From NCBI RefSeq assembly GCF_006715145.1, contig NZ_VFMR01000001.1, positions 2,790,001 to 2,854,000 on the forward strand: a DNA stretch of 64,000 nucleotides, written 5' to 3'. The position numbers and the translations under genes were made by a program. Positions 45,097 to 52,481 of this stretch are shown here, in pieces; position 1 is the first letter of the stretch; each line of letters starts with the position of its first letter. Origin of the DNA: Microbacterium sp. SLBN-146 (GTDB lineage: Bacteria; Actinomycetota; Actinomycetes; Actinomycetales; Microbacteriaceae). The notes below the pieces were generated by a model. That model was not told the DNA's origin, did not search any database, and saw nothing but the letters and a program-made list of their open reading frames with translations.

Positions 45097-45663
45097 TCAG
45101 GCCTCGAGGTCGTCGATCCCCGGGGTCCACGACTGGCCGGGGCGTCCCCAACCGCGCTTGCGGGCGATCTTCTGCGCCGTCTTCCAATCGGCATCCGAAA
45201 GTCGATCGACGTAGATGATGCCGTCGAGATGATCGAACTCGTGCTGCATGATCCTGGCACGCCATCCGTCGACCTCGATGCGGACGGGGTCGCCTTCGAG
45301 GTCCGTCCCCGTGACGAGGACCGAATCGGAGCGGCGCAGCGGGAATCGCTCGCCGGGAAACGACAAGCACCCCTCGGATTCGTCGTCGGGATCGGGGTCA
45401 CCCGGAACGAGCGGCCGCATCCACAGCTCGGGATTGAGGATGACGCCGCGCCACGGCTTGCCCTCGTCGTCTTCGTAGCTATAGGTGAAGATGCGGAGGC
45501 CGACGCCCACCTGCGGTCCCGCGAGACCCACACCGGGCGCGGCATCCATCGTCTCGAACATGTCGGCGACAAGGGTCCGGATGTCGTCGGTGATCTCGTC
45601 GACGGGAGATGCGGGTGCGTGCAGGACGGGATCGCCCATGATGCGAATCGGGAGAACAGCCAC
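45097..45663 (-). CDS. def: Peptide deformylase
   Basis: The 188-residue metalloenzyme removes the formyl group from nascent proteins. All three motifs are present: GVGLAGPQVG (motif 1), EGCLSFPGE (motif 2, metal Cys) and QHEFDHLDG (motif 3, two metal His and catalytic Glu). The start is GTG at 45663, preceded at 6 nt by TAGGCT on the minus strand. A 13-nt tandem duplication (45082-45107) covers its stop codon. Confidence 0.96.
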   Translation of the reverse strand: MAVLPIRIMGDPVLHAPASPVDEITDDIRTLVADMFETMDAAPGVGLAGPQVGVGLRIFTYSYEDDEGKPWRGVILNPELWMRPLVPGDPDPDDESEGCLSFPGERFPLRRSDSVLVTGTDLEGDPVRIEVDGWRARIMQHEFDHLDGIIYVDRLSDADWKTAQKIARKRGWGRPGQSWTPGIDDLEA

Positions 45664-45669
45664 GCCTTG

Positions 45670-45699
45670 AGCCTATCGAGGGGTGGTGCCGGTTAGTGT
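45670..45699. promoter_or_regulatory. Compact divergent promoter for def and DMT transporter
   Basis: Minus-strand TAGGCT (45670-45675) and plus-strand TAGTGT (45694-45699) each end 6 nt from their GTG start codons. The 18-nt gap places each hexamer at the -35 position of the other. Confidence 0.55.
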
Positions 45700-45705
45700 C
45701 TAGGG

Positions 45706-46791
45706 GTGATGTGGACGACCGGCGATATCGAGAACCTCGAGGATGTCGGCAACGCCCTCGCCGGCGTTTTCGAGAATCCCGCCCTCTTGATCGGCATACC
45801 CCTCGCCCTCCTGGGTGCCGTCTTCATGTCGTTCGGTGCGCAATACCAACACCGCGGTGTCATGAAAGTCGAGCAGCAGTCGGGCGGCCCCTCATCGGGT
45901 GGGCTCACTCCGCGGCAGCTCGGTCGTCTGCTGACACGTCCTTCGTGGGTCGTCGGAACGGTGATGCTCGGACTCGCGATCGCCTGCCAACTGGGCGCTC
46001 TGTCGTTCGCTCCGCTCATCGTGGTGCAGCCCCTGGGCGCGATCGCACTCGTCATCACGACGCTTCTCAACGCGCGGATCAGCGGCCACAAGCCCACGAA
46101 GAGATCCATCCGAGCCATCATCGAATGCGTCGGCGGCATCTTCATCTTCGTCACGATCGCGGCCCTCGTGGCAAGCGACGAGCCTGTCTCGAACGGGCAG
46201 CTCATCACGATTCTCCTGATCCTCGCCGTCGTCACTCTCGTCCTCGGAGCCCTGTGGGTGTGGCTGCGCCTGCGGATGAACGCGCTCTTCTACATCCTGG
46301 GCGCAGGCATCATGTACGGCTTCGTCGCGACTCTCGCGAAGGTCGTCATCAGCCGCATCCAGTCCGGAGATTTCGAGTGGCTCACGCTGACGTGTCTCGC
46401 GGCGCTCCTCGTGGCCGCAGGAATCGGTGCGTACTTCGTGCAGACGGCATACTCCTCCGGTCCGCCGGACCTCGTGATCGCCGGTCTCACGGTCATCGAC
46501 CCGATCGTGGCGATCGTCATCGGACTGACGGTTCTCGGCGAAGCGGCGAACGCGCCGCTGTGGGCCTACATCGGGTTCGGGATCGCCGGCGTGATCGCCG
46601 TGATCGGTGTGTACGACCTCGCGCGCAACCATCCGCAGGTCGTGAGCGACAGCCAGGGACTGCCGATCCAACGGGGGAGCGAGCGCACCGAACCGGTCGC
46701 GCCCACGACGGGCTCGATCCGCATCACGAGGGCTGTGTCGAAGGTCTGGCCCGAGCCTCCCGTCGACGATGACAAGCCGCCTCGTCGCTGA
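45706..46791 (+). CDS. DMT-superfamily transporter
   Basis: The 361-residue protein has about nine to ten hydrophobic segments and resembles the drug/metabolite transporter superfamily, with some likeness to NIPA-type magnesium transporters. Examples are LLIGIPLALLGAVFMSFGAQ, VVGTVMLGLAIACQLGAL, APLIVVQPLGAIALVITTL and GLTVIDPIVAIVIGLTVLGE. The last 60 residues are a charged cytoplasmic tail. The substrate is unknown. The GTG at 45706 is favoured by the 6-nt spacing from TAGTGT; the next codon is ATG. Confidence 0.82.
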   Translation: MMWTTGDIENLEDVGNALAGVFENPALLIGIPLALLGAVFMSFGAQYQHRGVMKVEQQSGGPSSGGLTPRQLGRLLTRPSWVVGTVMLGLAIACQLGALSFAPLIVVQPLGAIALVITTLLNARISGHKPTKRSIRAIIECVGGIFIFVTIAALVASDEPVSNGQLITILLILAVVTLVLGALWVWLRLRMNALFYILGAGIMYGFVATLAKVVISRIQSGDFEWLTLTCLAALLVAAGIGAYFVQTAYSSGPPDLVIAGLTVIDPIVAIVIGLTVLGEAANAPLWAYIGFGIAGVIAVIGVYDLARNHPQVVSDSQGLPIQRGSERTEPVAPTTGSIRITRAVSKVWPEPPVDDDKPPRR

Positions 46792-46829
46792 CGACTCATT
46801 CCGGATGCCGGTAGGCTCGATCCTCGAAC

Positions 46830-46906
46830 GGGGCGGTGGCCAAGCTGGTCAAGGCAGCGGGCTCATAACCCGACGATCGTGGGTTCAAGTCCCACCCGCC
46901 CCACCA
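46830..46906 (+). tRNA. tRNA-Met (CAT)
   Basis: The 77-nt cloverleaf has acceptor GGGGCGG pairing fully with CCGCCCC, anticodon CAT in loop CTCATAA, T loop TTCAAGT, discriminator A and encoded CCA. The base of the anticodon stem has three G-C pairs, as in initiators, but the paired G1-C72 argues for an elongator; a tRNA-Ile with modified CAT cannot be fully excluded. TAGGCT at 46812-46817 is its likely -10 element. Confidence 0.88.
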
Positions 46907-47095
46907 CAGCCCCGCTGAGCAGGCCCCGCATCGCGCATCCTTGCCTCTGCCAGGGCCGACCGTCCTACCCGTCGAAAAGACCCGTACTGCGCGTCTGCGC
47001 CCGGCTCGACGACAGTTGGGGTCTTCTCGGCAGGGTGCGTCGGGCGCACGAGGCCGGTCATCCGCGCGAGAGGTCGACGCCGGAGGGGGAGCGCG

Positions 47096-49096
47096 CTACA
47101 TGGCGGCGCCGATGTAGGAGTACTTGACGAAGACCTCGCGCGCGAGGCCTGCTTCGTCGAGGACGCCCTGCACCGCCGTGAGCATGTACTTCGAGTCCCA
47201 TCCCATGTAGAGATAAGTCTCGTCGTCGAGCTGGTCCCACTGACCGTTCCACGCGCGAGCGGGGTAGAGCGGACCTCCGCGGTTCTCGCTGAAACGGATG
47301 ACACTCTCGCGCTCGTCAGCCCACAGTCGCTTGAAGATTCGGTTGAAGAGGTACTTGACGTCGTACACTTCCCAGTGCTCGCCGCGATACTCGGTGTACT
47401 CGAACTCGCGCTCCCACCCGCGCGGCCAGCCGCGACGGCGTACGGCATCGAGGATCGGAGTGAGACCGTCGTCGTCGATGAGACCCGCGGCGGGTCGCCG
47501 CCATACGTCGAGGAAGCGATCCGTCAGCGCGACCGTGCGTGTAGTGATCTCCTTCGTGCCCCAGTGGTCGAGCTCGGCGAGCGATCTAGTGGCGGCGACG
47601 CCGCTCGAGCGGTAGATGTCGCGCTTCGAGGGGAACGACGCATCGAGCGCACGCATCGCAAGCGGCTCCTCGAGCAGAGTCAGGTTGCCGAGGGTCTGGG
47701 CGAGGGCACGGTGGCTGTTCTGCTCGTCGTCGGTGAGGTCCGCCCAGACTCGCACACCGTCTCCTGTCCAGTCCGCCCGCGGCGACAGGGGGACCACGTG
47801 CTCGACATCGGGCGCGTCGTCCGCGTCGACGTCGAAGATCCGGCTTAAGACGTGCGCCGCGTGGGGAAGATCGCTGTACTTCAGGGCCGCGCGTACGCGC
47901 TCGTCCGACGGCGTGATGCGGGTGATCGCTCGGATGAGCTCATCGGGACCCTCGTCCCGAGCACGACACAGTCGCGCGATCAGTCGATCGTTGCTGAGGC
48001 CGACGACGGTCCTTCTCAGATACAGAGACTGCACGTGCTCGAGGGTGTCGACAAGTCCCTGGAGTGCGATGCGGCCCTGTTCGTAGTCACGGTAGGCGCG
48101 CATCACGAGCGGGAAGGCCCCCCGCGCGAAGGTGTTGATCGAGGTCAGCTGGGGGACCAGCTCGGGCGCGTGGGCTCGCGACGGCTCGAGGAGCGTGCGG
48201 TAGATGTCCGCGTAGGCCCGCCACTCGTGGGCGTGCGCCCGCAAGGTGTCGAAGTCGATCCGCGGGAAGCGCTGGCGGAAGGCGCTGTACACGCCGTGCT
48301 CGCCCGCGACGGCAACCTCGCGGCCCGTCAACATGACGAGGTAGTGGCGCCAGAACGCACCGATGGCTGCTCCCGTCGCCTGCTCGATCGGAAGCCAGTA
48401 CTCGTCCTCGATCTCGCTCTGCTCCGCGTGCGACAGCCCCATGAGCACGTAATTGTGGATCAGCTCGTGGTCGCGGAGCGGCTCACCCGTCGAATTGAGG
48501 CTCGCGAAGATCTGCTGTGCGTTCGCGCCCGCACCGAGTGTGATCGCGACGTGCTCGAGTCGCTGCACTCCCGCCCAGATGAGCGGTGCCTCCTCGGCGC
48601 TGATCTGGCTGCGGAAGAACGCGTAATTGTCATCGAAGCGGGAGTCCCGCTGGGCGGCATCCATCGAACGCCGTTCCAGCACGACGTCTTGGAAGACGCC
48701 CGCCCACGCGTCGTGCGGACGCAGCTTGGTCTTGCCGGGGTCGGTCGGCCGCACGAGCACGGCCTCCAACTCCGACGCGAGTCCCGCGTCGGTCTCACGG
48801 ATCGTGTGATGAAGCGCGGCCACGAGAAGCATGAGCGTCGTGATCCGTTGCTGTCCGTCGATCAGGACGAGCTCGGAGGAGTCGCCGTCGACGGAAGAGA
48901 GGATGGAGCCGATGAAGTGCATCGACCGGCTGCCGCTGGCCGCAGCCGCTCTGACATCCGCGAGGAGTTGCTCGCAGCCGCCGATGTCCCAGCGGTACTG
49001 GCGCTGATAGACGGGAACGACGATGGCGGTCTTGGGGTCCGACAGCCACGAGATCGTGTTCACCGCTGTCGCGTCGATGTTGGTGGCTACCGCCAT
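47096..49096 (-). CDS. DUF262/DUF1524 (GmrSD-like) protein with extra C-terminal region
   Basis: The 666-residue protein has an N-terminal ParB-like DUF262 domain: VPVYQRQYRW at 27-36, LIDGQQRITTLML at 78-90 and IFASLNSTGEPLRDHELIHN near 196. A DUF1524 HNH-type nuclease domain follows, with DVEHVVPLSP near residue 432 and LGNLTLLEEPL near 472. This is the domain order of GmrSD-type modification-dependent restriction enzymes and related single-gene defence proteins. About 150 residues beyond DUF1524 (from WRRPAAGLIDDD to the end, with EYRGEHWEVYDVKYLFNRIF) are not explained by those domains. It stands alone, 190 nt from tRNA-Met, with no adjacent methylase. A role against modified phage DNA is inferred, not shown. 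Confidence 0.85.
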   Translation of the reverse strand: MAVATNIDATAVNTISWLSDPKTAIVVPVYQRQYRWDIGGCEQLLADVRAAAASGSRSMHFIGSILSSVDGDSSELVLIDGQQRITTLMLLVAALHHTIRETDAGLASELEAVLVRPTDPGKTKLRPHDAWAGVFQDVVLERRSMDAAQRDSRFDDNYAFFRSQISAEEAPLIWAGVQRLEHVAITLGAGANAQQIFASLNSTGEPLRDHELIHNYVLMGLSHAEQSEIEDEYWLPIEQATGAAIGAFWRHYLVMLTGREVAVAGEHGVYSAFRQRFPRIDFDTLRAHAHEWRAYADIYRTLLEPSRAHAPELVPQLTSINTFARGAFPLVMRAYRDYEQGRIALQGLVDTLEHVQSLYLRRTVVGLSNDRLIARLCRARDEGPDELIRAITRITPSDERVRAALKYSDLPHAAHVLSRIFDVDADDAPDVEHVVPLSPRADWTGDGVRVWADLTDDEQNSHRALAQTLGNLTLLEEPLAMRALDASFPSKRDIYRSSGVAATRSLAELDHWGTKEITTRTVALTDRFLDVWRRPAAGLIDDDGLTPILDAVRRRGWPRGWEREFEYTEYRGEHWEVYDVKYLFNRIFKRLWADERESVIRFSENRGGPLYPARAWNGQWDQLDDETYLYMGWDSKYMLTAVQGVLDEAGLAREVFVKYSYIGAAM

Positions 49097-49212
49097 GTCC
49101 CCGTTTCGCCCCCTTCGTCCGGTGCGGATCGCCCCGCGCCGCCGTCGAGTCTAGCCGCGCAGTCGCGGGCCCGATTTTTCACGGTCGGGCTCCAGAGTCC
49201 CTGCGGACCCCC

Positions 49213-49230
49213 GAGGTAGGCTTGCCTAAG
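49213..49230 (+). promoter_or_regulatory. Iron-box-like palindrome overlapping a -10 element
   Basis: GAGGTAGGCTTGCCTAAG contains the perfect dyad TAGGC-TT-GCCTA and resembles the DtxR/IdeR/DmdR box (TTAGGTTAGGCTAACCTAA) with one base missing. It also contains TAGGCT (49217-49222), a -10 like others here. It lies about 50 nt before a putative iron-dependent oxygenase gene. Confidence 0.45.
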
Positions 49231-49279
49231 TTGGGCCTGTTAAAACGTGCTGGCCCCCTACGAAAGGCTGATCCACCTC

Positions 49280-50053
49280 ATGGGTTACATCAAGTCCGCC
49301 GCGCTCGAGGAAACCGGCTACGTCGTCCTCGACCGGTACAACCAGGAACTCGATCCGAAGGAATGGCTCGACATCGAGTACAACGACTGGAAGTCGTCGG
49401 GTGACACCCGCTTCGCTCCGCTCGCCAGCGCATTCGGCGAGATCGAGTGCAACGGGTTCTGGAACCACAAGCCGCCGCGCACCGACAAGGACGGCGTCTG
49501 GATCGACTCGCAAGTCGAGAAGGCTCCCAACCTGACGCGACGCGCACAGGAGCCGGGTGCAAATGTCGGCCGCTGCCGCGTCATCGAGCTGCAGCCGACG
49601 CCGTACGGCGAGTGCCTGTACAACCTGCATCAAGACGACAACAACCGTCTCAACCCCGACGGCACCGGATGGGTCGTCCGTGGGTTCTTCAACTTGACGG
49701 ATGACAAGGACAGCTTCTTCGTCCTTCGTGAGAACCGCACCGACCCGCAGGGCGAAGTGCGTATCGCGCTTCCTGCCGGCGCGCAGCTGATCATCGACAC
49801 GCAGCGTCTCTGGCACGCTGCGACCCACGTCGGCACAGAGCCCCGTTACTGCCTCATCACGTCGTGGACGTCGGGCCCGGAACTCGATGCCTATATCGAG
49901 AAGTACAACGGCGTGAACACCGTCGAGAGCGTCGCGGTCGATCAGGAGATCCTCGATGCCGGCTACGCCGAGCAGGCGCGGAAGGATGCCGCGCGCGCGG
50001 CGTACTACGCCGCGAAGGGCCAGGCGGCCGTCAATGTCATGAGCGAGGCCTGA
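49280..50053 (+). CDS. Putative Fe(II)/2-oxoglutarate-type oxygenase
   Basis: The 257-residue protein is not assigned to a named family by me, but it shows the ligand pattern of Fe(II)/2-oxoglutarate dioxygenases: His117-x-Asp119 in LYNLHQDDNN, a distal His179 in DTQRLWHAATH, and Arg189 ten residues later in EPRYCLITSW, where 2-oxoglutarate would bind. WVVRGFFNLTDDKDSFFVLR and IALPAGAQLIID fit the beta-strands of the double-stranded helix fold. The C-terminal 50 residues are Ala/Lys-rich. The ATG at 49280 is used; GAAAGG lies about 13 nt upstream. It has its own terminator and a possible iron-regulated promoter. Substrate unknown. Confidence 0.65.
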   Translation: MGYIKSAALEETGYVVLDRYNQELDPKEWLDIEYNDWKSSGDTRFAPLASAFGEIECNGFWNHKPPRTDKDGVWIDSQVEKAPNLTRRAQEPGANVGRCRVIELQPTPYGECLYNLHQDDNNRLNPDGTGWVVRGFFNLTDDKDSFFVLRENRTDPQGEVRIALPAGAQLIIDTQRLWHAATHVGTEPRYCLITSWTSGPELDAYIEKYNGVNTVESVAVDQEILDAGYAEQARKDAARAAYYAAKGQAAVNVMSEA

Positions 50054-50068
50054 GTCCTCTGCTCGTTC

Positions 50069-50098
50069 GGTGCCCCGGTCGGTGACGGCCGGGGCACC
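50069..50098 (+). terminator. Terminator after the oxygenase gene
   Basis: GGTGCCCCGG (50069-50078) and CCGGGGCACC (50089-50098) form a 10-bp perfect stem with a 10-nt loop, 16 nt after the stop codon. Confidence 0.7.
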
Positions 50099-50106
50099 GT
50101 CATGTG

Positions 50107-50140
50107 ACACGCGGAATGACACGCTTGTCATTCCGCGTGT
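50107..50140. repeat. Perfect 15-bp palindrome upstream of DUF3145 gene
   Basis: Arms at 50107-50121 and 50126-50140 (ACACGCGGAATGACA and its complement) are exact inverted repeats around a 4-nt loop. The second arm overlaps the -35 element of the DUF3145 promoter, so it may be an operator, or a second terminator for the oxygenase gene. Confidence 0.75.
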
Positions 50141-50154
50141 TCCTGAGACATAAT
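50125..50154 (+). promoter_or_regulatory. Sigma-70-type promoter for DUF3145 gene
   Basis: TTGTCA (50125-50130) and CATAAT (50149-50154) are separated by 18 nt. The predicted 5' untranslated region is about 70 nt, unlike the leaderless genes nearby. Confidence 0.55.
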
Positions 50155-50232
50155 TGCCGCAAGCACAACCGAATACACATGCACCGTTCGACAGGTCGTA
50201 GGGGAAGACGTACCTGACGAAACGGAGACATG

Positions 50233-50736
50233 ATGGCGACACCACAGGCGCGCGGAGTGATCTTCATTCACTCAGCGCCACGAGCGTTGTGCCCCCACCT
50301 CGAGTGGGCGGTCGGTCGCGCCCTGGGCCGGGCGGTGAACTTCGAGTGGACGGAACAGCCCGTCCTCGCCGGTAGTCGGCGCGCGGAGTTCTACTGGGAG
50401 GGCAACGCCGGAACCGGCGCAGCACTCGCGACAGCGATCCGTGGCTGGGAGCACCTCCGCTTCGAGGTGACGGAGGATCCCACTCCGCGCTCCGACGGCG
50501 GCCGGTGGATGCACACGCCCAGCCTCGGCATCCATTTCGCTCAGACCGATACGGCGGGCAATGTCGTCGTCGGCGAGGAACGCGTCCGCTACGCGCTCGA
50601 GATCTCCGCGGGCGATCCTATGGAGTTGCGACGCGAGTTGGAGATCGCGCTGGGTGCGGCATGGGACGAAGAACTCGAACCCTTCCGGCACGCGAGCGAC
50701 GAGGCTCCTGTCGTCTGGCTCCACAAGGTGGGATGA
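50233..50736 (+). CDS. DUF3145 domain-containing protein
   Basis: The 167-residue actinobacterial protein of unknown function contains GVIFIHSAPRALCPHLEWAV, FEWTEQPVLAGSRRAEFYWE, GTGAALATAIRGWEHLRFEV and RWMHTPSLGIHFAQTD. The gene is usually found beside the fatty-acid synthase cluster, as here (convergent with fabF), which suggests a role in lipid metabolism; it is unproven. The ATG at 50233 is preferred over the ATG at 50230 because GGAGA then lies at a better distance. Confidence 0.9.
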   Translation: MATPQARGVIFIHSAPRALCPHLEWAVGRALGRAVNFEWTEQPVLAGSRRAEFYWEGNAGTGAALATAIRGWEHLRFEVTEDPTPRSDGGRWMHTPSLGIHFAQTDTAGNVVVGEERVRYALEISAGDPMELRRELEIALGAAWDEELEPFRHASDEAPVVWLHKVG

Positions 50737-50818
50737 AGCTCGGGCGGTGAGGCGTCATACCTGACGGTCGGTGTCATTCCCGGACGGTAGGAAGACGTAT
50801 CGCCGCCTGACAACGGCA

Positions 50819-50848
50819 GATGCCCCGGACCGTGAGGTCCGGGGCATC
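50819..50848. terminator. Bidirectional terminator between DUF3145 gene and fabF
   Basis: Perfect 13-bp stem GATGCCCCGGACC (50819-50831) with GGTCCGGGGCATC (50836-50848), loop GTGA. It serves the ends of both convergent units. Confidence 0.75.
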
Positions 50849-50859
50849 GTCGCGTGTGC

Positions 50860-52098
50860 TCAGACGGATGCGAACGCGGCGACCGCGTTGTGCCCGCCGA
50901 AGCCGAAGGAGTTGCTGATCGCCAGCTGGTCCCCGGCGCCCAACGGCGTCGGATCGCCCGTCAACCGGAAGGGCACGGCCGGATCCGGCTCGGTGATGTT
51001 GATCGTCGGCGGCGCGACACGCTCCTTGATCGCCATGATCGTGAAGATCGCCTCGAGTGCCCCGGTGCCGCCGAGAAGGTGACCCGTCGAGGCCTTCGTC
51101 GCGGACACGGGGATCTCGTCGACGCGGGACCCGAAAACAGTACGGAGGGCCTGGTACTCGTTGGGGTCACCCACGGGGGTCGACGTCGCGTGCGCGTTGA
51201 TGTGCGTGACATCGTCGGGAGACGCGCCGGCCATCGCCAGCGCCATCTCGACGGCACGCGCGGCACCGGTTCCTTCGGGGTCGTTGGCCGTGATGTGGTA
51301 CGAATCCGCGGTCACGCCGCCGCCCACGATCGCCGCGTAGATCTTGGCGCCGCGCGCGCGCGCGTGCTCTTCCGTCTCCAGGATGAGCACAGCCGCACCC
51401 TCTCCCATGACGAAGCCATCACGATCGATGCTCCCCGGACGGGAGGCCGTCGCGGGGGAGTCGTTGCGCTTGGACAGCGCCTGCATGGAGGCGAAAGAAG
51501 CGATCGTGATCGGATGGATGGCCGACTCCGTGCCGCCGGCGATCACGACGTCGGCATACCCTGCGCGAATGTGCTCGACGGCGTTCACGATCGACTCGGT
51601 GCTCGATGCGCACGCGCTCGCAACCGTGCGCGCATACGCACGCGCGCCGAAGTGCAGCGAAAGGTTGCCCGCCGCGGCGTTCGGCATGAGCATCGGGACC
51701 GTCATCGGCATGACCCGGCGCGGTCCCTTCTCGCGCAACGTGTCCCAGGCGTCCAGAAGCGTCCAGACACCGCCGATCCCCGTCGCGAAGTCGACGCCGA
51801 GTCGATCGGAATCGACGTCGGGCGAACCGGCGTCCTCCCACGCCTCCTTCGCTGCGATGAGGGCGAGCTGCGACGACGGATCCAGCCGCTTCGCGATGGG
51901 CCGCTCGAGGACGGTCTCGGGGCGGACGAGAGCCTCGGCAGCGAAGGTGACGGGCAGCTGGTACTGCTCCACCCAGTCGTGCTCGAGGGTGCGGGCACCG
52001 GAGGCGCCGTCGAGCAGAGCCGACCAGCTCTCGGGTGCCGTGCCGCCGATCGGAGACGTTGCTCCGATGCCGGTGACGACGATGCGTGACGATGTCAT
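50860..52098 (-). CDS. fabF: 3-oxoacyl-ACP synthase II
   Basis: The 412-residue beta-ketoacyl-ACP synthase elongates acyl chains with malonyl-ACP. The catalytic triad is visible: Cys163 in VASACASSTE, His in INAHATSTPVGDPNE and His in ATKASTGHLLGGTGALE; SFGFGGHN closes the family signature. The start MTSSRIVVTGIG gives the usual N-terminus. It is the last gene of the minus-strand operon fabD-fabH-acpP-fabF and ends at a strong terminator. Confidence 0.96.
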   Translation of the reverse strand: MTSSRIVVTGIGATSPIGGTAPESWSALLDGASGARTLEHDWVEQYQLPVTFAAEALVRPETVLERPIAKRLDPSSQLALIAAKEAWEDAGSPDVDSDRLGVDFATGIGGVWTLLDAWDTLREKGPRRVMPMTVPMLMPNAAAGNLSLHFGARAYARTVASACASSTESIVNAVEHIRAGYADVVIAGGTESAIHPITIASFASMQALSKRNDSPATASRPGSIDRDGFVMGEGAAVLILETEEHARARGAKIYAAIVGGGVTADSYHITANDPEGTGAARAVEMALAMAGASPDDVTHINAHATSTPVGDPNEYQALRTVFGSRVDEIPVSATKASTGHLLGGTGALEAIFTIMAIKERVAPPTINITEPDPAVPFRLTGDPTPLGAGDQLAISNSFGFGGHNAVAAFASV

Positions 52099-52158
52099 GG
52101 GCGAGATGTGTCCTCGGGGTGAGCCCGGTGGGGGCATGAGCCCCCCACCGGAGGCGGG

Positions 52159-52407
52159 TTACTCCTGGTTCGACGTGATGAAGGTGACGGCGTCGCCGAC
52201 AGTCTTGAGGTTCTTGACCTCGTCGTCGGGGATCGTGACGCCGAACTTCTCCTCGGCGTTCACGACGATCGTCATCATCGAGATCGAGTCGATGTCGAGA
52301 TCGTCGGTGAACGACTTCTCGAGCGCGACCTCGTCGGCCGAGATACCCGTCTCGTCGGTGATGAGCTCGGCAAGTCCGGCGAGGACCTCGTCGTTGCTGA
52401 ATGCCAT
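52159..52407 (-). CDS. acpP: Acyl carrier protein
   Basis: The 82-residue acidic protein carries growing fatty acids on 4'-phosphopantetheine. The attachment site is Ser41 in DLDIDSISMM, where the common DSL reads DSI. IPDDEVKNLKTVGDAV is the typical helix III region. Start ATG at 52407 follows GGAG. It lies between fabH and fabF in the same transcript. Confidence 0.96.
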   Translation of the reverse strand: MAFSNDEVLAGLAELITDETGISADEVALEKSFTDDLDIDSISMMTIVVNAEEKFGVTIPDDEVKNLKTVGDAVTFITSNQE

Positions 52408-52481
52408 GGTGTTCTCCTGTTTCTCCGGGATTCGTGGGCCTCGTTGGGCCAGAAGTCAGTCTAGGGTCGCAGTCGTCGGCC

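Noticed and set aside
46907..47095. Small plus-strand gene after tRNA-Met
   Set aside because: The frame starts inside the tRNA and its product has no motifs; no ribosome binding site is evident.
46830..50053. Integrated genomic island at tRNA-Met
   Set aside because: No integrase gene, no duplicated tRNA 3' end and no obvious change in base or codon use were seen.
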